In this document: in pieces, positions 6,218 through 10,653 of the stretch | Layout: each line of letters opens with the position of its first letter | Numbering within the stretch: position 1 is the first letter of the stretch | Assembly: GCA_028290165.1 (NCBI GenBank) | Contig: JAQGKJ010000131.1 | Location: 1 to 10,653 of the forward strand | From: Bradyrhizobium sp. | GTDB lineage: Bacteria; Pseudomonadota; Alphaproteobacteria; Rhizobiales; Xanthobacteraceae | Reading direction: 5' to 3' | DNA: 10,653 bases | Translations under genes and position numbers: made by a program | The notes under the pieces: generated by a model | The model's input: the letters and a program-made list of their open reading frames with translations, nothing else | What the model was told of the DNA's origin: nothing | Databases searched by the model: none

Positions 6218-6622
6218 TTAACACCAGCGGCAGAAGCCCCATGTCGCGCAGCAAGCTCCGCCGGCGCAGCCGCCGCACCCACAGCCCCGGCAACCTCGGC
6301 CGCCGCAGCCTCGGCAGCCTCGGCAGCCTCGGCAGCCACCGCACCCGCAACCCCGGGCGAGCTGCACGCCGGCGCGAACTGCGCCTGTGTCCTCCTTGTC
6401 AAAAAGGTGGAACGTCGCCAGGCTGACGTCGGCCATTTCTTCTTCGCCGAGATTGAATGCCTGAGACGGCGAAAAGTTGTTCGTCTGCAGTACGTCCGCT
6501 GTCGGCATGGCCGATGCAGATGCGCCCCCCACTAGCGAGAAAGTCAAACCGGCGGCGCCTAGCGCCGGAAAGGCGGCCTTGGTAACGCGCTTCTTTTTCG
6601 AAGCTTGCTTCACCCGTGCCAT
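6218..6622 (-). CDS. Cys/Gly-rich TOMM (azole-modified RiPP) precursor peptide
   Basis: 134-residue predicted substrate of the YcaO/SagB enzymes. ATG 6622 is chosen because GGAGG lies eight bases ahead; the frame extends upstream, but without that signal. Residues 1-38 look like a signal peptide: basic SKKKRVTK, hydrophobic AAFPALGAAGLTFSLVGG, then ASASA with a possible cleavage site near 38. Residues 39-90 form an acidic, Cys-free leader containing NFSPSQAFNLGEEE and SLATFHLFDKE, the likely recognition part, ending VQLAR. Residues 91-134 are the core: 14 Cys (92, 94, 97, 100, 103, 106, 111, 114, 116, 119, 124, 125, 131, 134), mainly as RGC and GC units, with no Ser, one Thr, and a tail CCATWGFCRWC. 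The block GCGCGGC occurs twice (91-97 and 113-119). I recall similar Bradyrhizobium proteins annotated hypothetical. A metal-binding Cys-rich protein is the alternative, but the adjacent cyclodehydratase and dehydrogenase argue strongly for azole modification. Confidence 0.9.
   Translation of the reverse strand: MARVKQASKKKRVTKAAFPALGAAGLTFSLVGGASASAMPTADVLQTNNFSPSQAFNLGEEEMADVSLATFHLFDKEDTGAVRAGVQLARGCGCGGCRGCRGCRGCGGRGCRGCGCGGCAGGACCATWGFCRWC
6307..6337. repeat. 9-bp tandem repeat in the precursor core
   Basis: The unit AGCCTCGGC is repeated at 6307-6315, 6316-6324 and 6325-6333, followed by a partial copy. It encodes the consecutive Arg-Gly-Cys triplets of the precursor core on the - strand. 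Being in-frame multiples of three codons, copy-number change by slippage would lengthen or shorten the Cys ladder without breaking the gene. Confidence 0.85.
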
Positions 6623-6671
6623 AGTCGCATCCTCCATATCTGGTAACAAGAGTTTCGAGTCTGGAGCTGCG

Positions 6672-6700
6672 AGTTTACGCTCGGCAAATCTGCCAAGCAA
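6672..6700 (-). promoter_or_regulatory. Candidate promoter of the TOMM precursor gene
   Basis: On the - strand TTGCTT (6700-6695) and TAAACT (6677-6672) are separated by 17 bases, about 50 bases before the ATG. The matches to sigma-70 hexamers are only partial. The spacer overlaps an imperfect inverted repeat CTCGGCA-AATC-TGCCAAG (6680-6697, one mismatch), which could be an operator. Confidence 0.3.
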
Positions 6701-6740
6701 GGCCACCACACACGATCATGCGACGCAACGTTCAGTTTCC

Positions 6741-6759
6741 ATTCATGTTTATGAACATT
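6741..6759. promoter_or_regulatory. Short palindromic element in the divergent intergenic region
   Basis: TTCAT-GTTT-ATGAA (6742-6755) lies in an AT-rich island between the divergent precursor and VOC genes, about 100 bases upstream of the VOC start. It contains TATGAA, which could serve as a -10 for the VOC gene, but no good -35 is visible. It could equally be a binding site for a regulator of either gene. Confidence 0.22.
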
Positions 6760-6854
6760 GTCGGCGACGCTGCCGCTGCTGCCGATGTTCATGGCAAACG
6801 CAGCGAGCGCGGTTCCGTGCTGTGCCGCAATTGAAGTCGAGCGGAGGAGGCGGT

Positions 6855-7721
6855 GTGGTCGATCATCACGGATGTTTCGTCTGGTACGAGCTGTTGACGA
6901 CGGACATCGCAGCCGCGAAAGCATTTTACGGCAGCGTCGTGGGCTGGGGCGAACAAGACGCATCCACGCCTGAATTCGGCTACACCTTGTTCACCGCCGG
7001 ACATGCTCCGGTGGGCGGGCTCATGGAACTGCCGCAGGATGGGCTGAAAATGGGCGCGACGCCGAGGTGGGTAGGATATGTCGCCGTTGACGACGTTAAT
7101 CAAACCGCCGACCGGATCAGGCATCTCGGTGGCGCCGTTTACGTCCCGCCCACGGACAGCAACATCGGCCGCATTTCCGTCGTTGCCGATCCGCAAACCG
7201 CAACGCTTGCATTGGTCGAGGGGCTAAAAACCGGCCAGCAGCACTCCGCCGAACTGAGTGCGTCGGGGCAAGTAGGCTGGCATGAGTTGCTGGCGGCTGA
7301 TTGGCAGACGGCATTTGCATTTTACCGCGAGATTTTCGGCTGGCAGCAAGCAGCGCCCGAAATCGGCCTGATGGATTCTTATCAGCTGTTCTCCGCTGGC
7401 GGGCAGACAATCGGCGGCATCTTCACCAAACTCCCGCGGGCGCCATTTCCGTTCTGGCTTTATTACTTCAATATCGGCGATATCGACGTGGCGGCGGAAC
7501 GGGTGAAAACCGGCGGCGGCCGACTGGTCCAGGGCCCGGTTGAACTGCCTGGCGGCAACTGGATCGCTCGATGCATCGATCCTCAGGGCGCGATGTTCGC
7601 GTTGCAGGGGACGCGAAGCCTTGAAGCTGCCAGGCAAGCCCCCGAGCCAGAGCTCACCTGGGCCGCCGAATGGGGCGGAATTTCATCGCGCGGCAAGATC
7701 GTTGCAAAACCCCGCCGTTAG
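6855..7721 (+). CDS. Two-domain VOC (glyoxalase/bleomycin-resistance/dioxygenase fold) family protein
   Basis: 288 residues from GTG 6855, picked because GGAGGAGG at 6843-6850 sits right ahead; the open frame runs on upstream to 6477, but that part is antisense to the precursor gene. Two tandem VOC modules are visible. The first is at about residues 5-120 (FVWYELLTTDIAAAKAFYG, GWGEQD, VGGLMELP, WVGYVAVDD). The second is at about 133-255 (VGWHELLAADWQTAFAFYRE, IFGWQ, IGGIFTKLP, FWLYYFNIGDID, DPQGAMFALQG). The layout resembles the actinobacterial 27-kDa antigen Cfp30B type. No substrate can be assigned; VOC proteins include glyoxalases, dioxygenases, epimerases and drug-binding resistance proteins. 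It is divergent from the TOMM precursor with a shared 232-base upstream region, and convergent with the OpgC-type gene 23 bases away. A role in self-protection against the azole peptide is speculative. Confidence 0.92.
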   Translation: MVDHHGCFVWYELLTTDIAAAKAFYGSVVGWGEQDASTPEFGYTLFTAGHAPVGGLMELPQDGLKMGATPRWVGYVAVDDVNQTADRIRHLGGAVYVPPTDSNIGRISVVADPQTATLALVEGLKTGQQHSAELSASGQVGWHELLAADWQTAFAFYREIFGWQQAAPEIGLMDSYQLFSAGGQTIGGIFTKLPRAPFPFWLYYFNIGDIDVAAERVKTGGGRLVQGPVELPGGNWIARCIDPQGAMFALQGTRSLEAARQAPEPELTWAAEWGGISSRGKIVAKPRR

Positions 7722-7744
7722 CGCGAGCACGCGGCCTGCCTGAA

Positions 7745-8896
7745 TCAGCCGGCCTTGGCCGCCGGCGCTGCCTTGGGAAGCGGCTTGTCCTGCCGTTTCG
7801 ACCAGGAGATGTAGTAGGCGACGATGGTCATGATCGCTATGCCCGTCACGCTGACGAAGATCTGCGCCAACAGCGAGCCCGAGCTCATCATCAGTTCGAA
7901 ATGCCCGACGAAGGACAGGAAGACGCCGACGCAGAACACGGCAAGCGACTGCTGACCGCAAACGATCAGGGGATCGAACATCTTCCAGTCCAGGCCCGGC
8001 CAATCCTTCGGCACGAACCGGATCACCAGGATCACGATCACCACGAAATGGATGAAGCGATAGGGCGCCAGATTGGTCTTGTCGTTGGGGTTGAAGGTTG
8101 AATAGAGCCAGTCCGGGAACAGCGCCCCGAAATCCGGAAACTTGCCCGCCATGGTCATGACAAGCGCGAGGATTAGATAGGCGATGCAAAAATAAAGCGT
8201 GTAGGGCGCATTGACGATCGACATCGATTTCCTGGCGCCACCGAGCGCGCACCAGGAGCCGAACACAAACAGCACCTGCCAGCAGAACGGGTTGAAGTAC
8301 CAGGTGCCGGCGGGGTAGGCGGGCAGATTCCAGCCGAACTGGCGCGCCGCAAGCCACAGCGCAATCGATGCCAGGAGAGTCCAATTGGGCTGGCGCAGCA
8401 TGATCCACAGCACCGGCGGGAACAATCCCATCAGCACGATGTAAAGCGGCAGCACGTCCAGGTTGACCGGCTTGAACTTCAGCAGCAATCCCTGACGCAG
8501 AGTTTCGACCGCATTGTCGACCAGACCCGCCACGTTGAACTCGTTGATGATCTCGGAATCGCCGAACCGCTGCGCGAGGTAGCCGATCGAGACAATGTAA
8601 ATCACGAACAGGATGACATGGGCGACGTAGAGCTGCCAAACACGCTTGGTCAGGCGGGTGGCGCCGACAATAAAGCCGCGTTCGATCATCATCCGGGCGT
8701 AGACGAAGGAGGCGGTATAGCCCGAGATGAAAACGAAAAGGTCCGCGGCGTCGCTGAAGCCATAATTCCGCGTCGTGATCCAGTTCACGACGTTGTCGGG
8801 AATATGATCCAGAAAAATCGCCCAGTTCGCAACGCCGCGAAACAGGTCGAGCCGGAGATCGCGTCCTTTTTCAGGTAGGGTGGCGTTGATTTTCAT
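7745..8896 (-). CDS. opgC: OpgC-domain integral membrane acyltransferase
   Basis: 383 residues, usual length for the family. OpgC proteins belong to the wider acyltransferase-3 group and add succinyl groups to osmoregulated periplasmic glucans at the inner membrane. Seen here: the N-terminal signature RDLRLDLFRGVANWAIFLDH (residues 11-30) with the conserved Asp-x-Phe-Arg-Gly and a His just after it, the segment GFSDAADLFVFISGYTASF, and about ten hydrophobic helices through to YYISWSKRQDKPLPKAA at the C-terminus. Helices with NPFCWQVLFVFGSWCALGG and CGQQSLAVFCVGVFLSF fit the same family. The start at 8896 has no strong ribosome site, but the protein begins where family members do. It is divergent from the complex I subunit gene. 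Several OpgC-like paralogues occur in bradyrhizobia, so whether the acceptor is the cyclic glucan itself is unproven. Confidence 0.9.
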   Translation of the reverse strand: MKINATLPEKGRDLRLDLFRGVANWAIFLDHIPDNVVNWITTRNYGFSDAADLFVFISGYTASFVYARMMIERGFIVGATRLTKRVWQLYVAHVILFVIYIVSIGYLAQRFGDSEIINEFNVAGLVDNAVETLRQGLLLKFKPVNLDVLPLYIVLMGLFPPVLWIMLRQPNWTLLASIALWLAARQFGWNLPAYPAGTWYFNPFCWQVLFVFGSWCALGGARKSMSIVNAPYTLYFCIAYLILALVMTMAGKFPDFGALFPDWLYSTFNPNDKTNLAPYRFIHFVVIVILVIRFVPKDWPGLDWKMFDPLIVCGQQSLAVFCVGVFLSFVGHFELMMSSGSLLAQIFVSVTGIAIMTIVAYYISWSKRQDKPLPKAAPAAKAG

Positions 8897-8959
8897 GGGT
8901 GCCGCTTCGAAGTAATTCTTTCGGGAGGACAGGGGTGTCAGCCGCGCGGGCGGTGAAGA

Positions 8960-8988
8960 TTGTCACGGCGCAGCATAATGACTATACC
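8960..8988 (+). promoter_or_regulatory. Candidate promoter upstream of the complex I subunit gene
   Basis: TTGTCA (8960-8965) and TATACC (8983-8988) are spaced by 17 bases on the + strand. A second -10-like hexamer, TATACT, lies at 9050-9055, about 60 bases before the ATG, without a good -35. Either could drive the downstream gene. Confidence 0.32.
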
Positions 8989-9114
8989 GGTCGGGAAACC
9001 GTATCATCCGGGGCTGGGAATCACCGATCAAATTCCCGAAAGGTGTCTCTATACTATCCCGGCCGTTTCCACCACGCGCTTCCATGCCGCAAATCTCACG
9101 GGGCCCGATTATTC

Positions 9115-9420
9115 ATGACCGCACGCATCTTTAAGCCCGCCAAAAACGCGATGCAATCGGGGAAGGCCATAACCAGGGAATGGCAGCTCGATTATGAACC
9201 CGAGCAGCCCCGCGCGATCGAGCCCTTGATGGGCTGGACTTCATCCGGCGACATGAAGCAGCAACTCACCCTTCGCTTCGACACCAAGGAGGAGGCGGTG
9301 GCCTATTGCGAGCGCCATGGCATTCCCTATCAGGTCATCGAGCCCAAGGAGCCGGCGCGCCGGCCGGCCGCCTACGCCGATAATTTCGCATTCCGGCGCG
9401 GCGAGCCCTGGACCCATTAA
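9115..9420 (+). CDS. NDUFS4-like (18 kDa) accessory subunit of respiratory complex I
   Basis: 101 residues; the frame is open upstream to 8899, but ATG 9115 gives the canonical family opening MTARIFKPAKNAMQSG. Following are WQLDYEPEQPRAIEPLMGWT, SSGDMKQQLTLRFDTKEEAV, the CERHGIPYQV strand, and the end AYADNFAFRRGEPWTH. All are typical of the alphaproteobacterial 'ETC complex I subunit' family, orthologous to mitochondrial NDUFS4. It is a peripheral supernumerary subunit attached to the NADH-oxidising arm and not part of the nuo operon. No clear Shine-Dalgarno is seen before the ATG. It is monocistronic, divergent from the OpgC-type gene, with 139 bases before the carboxylase gene. Confidence 0.95.
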   Translation: MTARIFKPAKNAMQSGKAITREWQLDYEPEQPRAIEPLMGWTSSGDMKQQLTLRFDTKEEAVAYCERHGIPYQVIEPKEPARRPAAYADNFAFRRGEPWTH

Positions 9421-9559
9421 GGGGTCGCGATCGCGGACGGGGTATCCCGCCGGCATTCCCCCGGGATCGAAGTTCTGGGTTGCCTAAAGCTGCGGCGCAA
9501 TGACACCATGATGCGATCCCCCTGCGCAGATTGCGGCGCACAATAAACTGCTAATGGTC

Positions 9560-10653
9560 ATGCCGCTTCATTCCAGCACCGATCCGACCTCGTCCGATTT
9601 TGCCCGCAACGCCGAGGCGATGCGCGCGCTGGTCGCAGACCTCCGCGAGAGGCTGGACAGCGTTGCCGGCGGCGGCGGCAAAGCATCGCGTGCAAGACAT
9701 ACCTCGCGCGGCAAGATGCTGGCGCGCGAGCGTGTCGATCTCCTGATCGATCCCGGCACAGCGTTTCTCGAATTGTCGCCGCTTGCCGCTTACGGCCTCT
9801 ATGGCGGCGATGTGCATTCGGCCAGCGTCATCACGGGGGTGGGGCGGATATCGGGGCGCGAGTGCGTCATCGTCGCCAACGATGCGACGATCAAAGGCGG
9901 CACCTATTACCCGATGACCGTGAAAAAACATCTGCGCGCCCAGGACATCGCGCGCCAGAACAATCTGCCCTGCATCTACATGGTCGATTCCGGCGGCGCG
10001 TTCCTGCCGATGCAGGATGAGATTTTCCCCGACGAGCGGAATTTCGGCCGCATCTTCTACAACCAGGCGCAGATGTCCGCCGCCGGTATTCCCCAGATCG
10101 CGATCGTGATGGGCTCCTGCACGGCCGGCGGCGCCTATGTCCCGGCGATGTCGGACGAGAGCATCATCGTGCGCAACCAGGGGACGATTTTCCTGGGTGG
10201 CCCGCCGCTGGTGAAGGCGGCCACCGGCGAGGTCGTCACCGCGGAAGAGTTGGGCGGCGCCGACGTGCACTCAAGGCAATCCGGCGTCACCGATCACTAC
10301 GCACAGAACGACGCCCACGCGATCGGGATTGCCCGGCGTATCGTCGCCACGTTGAAGCCGCCGCTGCAGCGCGCCAGTTTGAACATGCGCGAACCGCGCG
10401 AGCCGCTGTTCGCATCAGAGGAACTCTATGGCGTGGTCCCCGCCGATGGCCGCAAGCCGTATGACGCGCGCGATATCATCGCCCGAGTGGTCGACGGCTC
10501 GGAGTTCGACGAATTCAAGAAGCTTTATGGCCAAACGCTGATTTGCGGGTTCGCCCATATCTGGGGTTATCCGGTCGGCATCATCGCCAATAACGGCATC
10601 CTGTTCAGCGAGAGTTCGCTGAAGGGCGCGCATTTCATCGAACTGTGCTGCCA
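9560..10653 (+). CDS. mccB: Biotin-dependent acyl-CoA carboxyltransferase beta subunit, best fit methylcrotonoyl-CoA carboxylase (5' part)
   Basis: The frame is open from ATG 9560 to the window end, giving about 364 residues of an expected 535 or so. An ATG at 9554 two codons earlier is the alternative start; no ribosome site decides between them. Visible: [20 protein letters not shown] (about residues 46-65), the MCC-type stretch [40 protein letters not shown], and the oxyanion-hole segment [34 protein letters not shown] and [16 protein letters not shown] follow, completing the N-terminal half-domain, and the C-terminal half begins at [12 protein letters not shown]. The enzyme carboxylates 3-methylcrotonyl-CoA in leucine/isovalerate breakdown together with a biotin-carrying alpha subunit, which would be expected downstream. 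A geranyl-CoA carboxylase subunit is the main alternative; KGGTYYP favours the MCC-type group over propionyl-CoA carboxylase. Confidence 0.95.
   Translation, partial: MPLHSSTDPTSSDFARNAEAMRALVADLRERLDSVAGGGGKASRARHTSRGKMLARERVDLLIDPGTAFLELSPLAAYGLYGGDVHSASVITGVGRISGRECVIVANDATIKGGTYYPMTVKKHLRAQDIARQNNLPCIYMVDSGGAFLPMQDEIFPDERNFGRIFYNQAQMSAAGIPQIAIVMGSCTAGGAYVPAMSDESIIVRNQGTIFLGGPPLVKAATGEVVTAEELGGADVHSRQSGVTDHYAQNDAHAIGIARRIVATLKPPLQRASLNMREPREPLFASEELYGVVPADGRKPYDARDIIARVVDGSEFDEFKKLYGQTLICGFAHIWGYPVGIIANNGILFSESSLKGAHFIELCC

Noticed and set aside
6307..6337. CRISPR-like or satellite repeat
   Set aside because: The units are contiguous 9-mers without spacers and are explained by Arg-Gly-Cys codons.
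5995..6402. Ala-rich 135-residue - strand frame overlapping precursor core and cyclodehydratase start
   Set aside because: It is the alternative frame of the repetitive Gly/Cys codons; the Ala/Glu repeats are a by-product and there is no ribosome site or family.
5960..6535. Ala/Ser/Pro-rich + strand frame across the precursor gene
   Set aside because: It is the antisense of the Cys-Gly repeat region, with no start signal and an artefactual low-complexity composition.
6218..6622. Metallothionein-like protein or radical-SAM-associated Gly-rich (GRRM-type) peptide
   Set aside because: No radical-SAM gene is present, the repeat is Cys-based, not aromatic/Gly-based, and the adjacent YcaO plus SagB enzymes point to azole formation.
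6477..6854. N-terminal extension of the VOC protein
   Set aside because: This part is antisense to the precursor and its control region; GGAGGAGG followed by GTG 6855 marks the true start, where VOC homology begins.
7683..8639. 318-residue - strand frame overlapping the OpgC-type gene
   Set aside because: Arg/Ala-rich frame-shifted shadow; the other frame gives a complete polytopic membrane protein of known family.
9551..10270. 239-residue - strand frame antisense to the carboxyltransferase
   Set aside because: The + strand frame carries continuous MCC-beta motifs and runs to the window end; the antisense frame has no family resemblance.

Overview
The window looks like chromosomal DNA of an alphaproteobacterium in the Bradyrhizobium / Rhodopseudomonas / Afipia group. 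The G+C content is high. It carries an NDUFS4-type complex I accessory subunit, an OpgC-type membrane protein, a rhizobial eRF1-domain-3-like 'translational machinery' protein and a methylcrotonoyl-CoA carboxylase beta subunit, a mix typical of that family. The assignment rests on protein resemblance only.

Layout. (1) 1-1125, + strand: the tail of a DUF1656 (AaeX-like) membrane protein and a complete HlyD/EmrA-type membrane fusion protein, the 3' part of an aromatic-acid/drug efflux operon. (2) 1126-1572: no convincing gene; it holds one good hairpin and a 14-bp palindrome. (3) 1573-2236: a small eRF1-domain-3-like protein (-) divergent from a 62-residue predicted exported peptide (+). (4) 2257-6622, all on the - strand: a thiazole/oxazole-modified RiPP (TOMM, linear azole-containing peptide) cluster. 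Its order of transcription is precursor peptide (6622-6218), a hairpin that looks like an attenuator (6175-6144), a fused leader-binding/E1-like/YcaO cyclodehydratase (6056-3750), and a SagB/McbC-type FMN dehydrogenase (3735-2257). (5) 6855-7721, +: a two-domain VOC (glyoxalase/bleomycin-resistance fold) protein divergent from the precursor. (6) 7745-8896, -: OpgC-type acyltransferase. (7) 9115-9420, +: complex I NDUFS4-like subunit. (8) 9560-end, +: the first two thirds of a biotin-dependent carboxyltransferase, best matched to MccB.

The most notable content is the TOMM cluster. The 134-residue precursor has a signal-peptide-like N-terminus, a Cys-free acidic leader with a conserved-looking SLATFHLFDKE stretch, and a 44-residue C-terminal core with 14 Cys, mostly in Arg-Gly-Cys and Gly-Cys units, ending in a Trp/Phe-rich tail. 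The predicted chemistry is as follows: the fused YcaO protein binds the leader and converts core Cys to thiazolines using ATP, and the SagB enzyme oxidises them to thiazoles. No exporter, protease or dedicated immunity gene is visible inside the cluster. The signal-like N-terminus and the neighbouring VOC gene are therefore worth testing as the export and self-protection solutions. The product is not one I can name.
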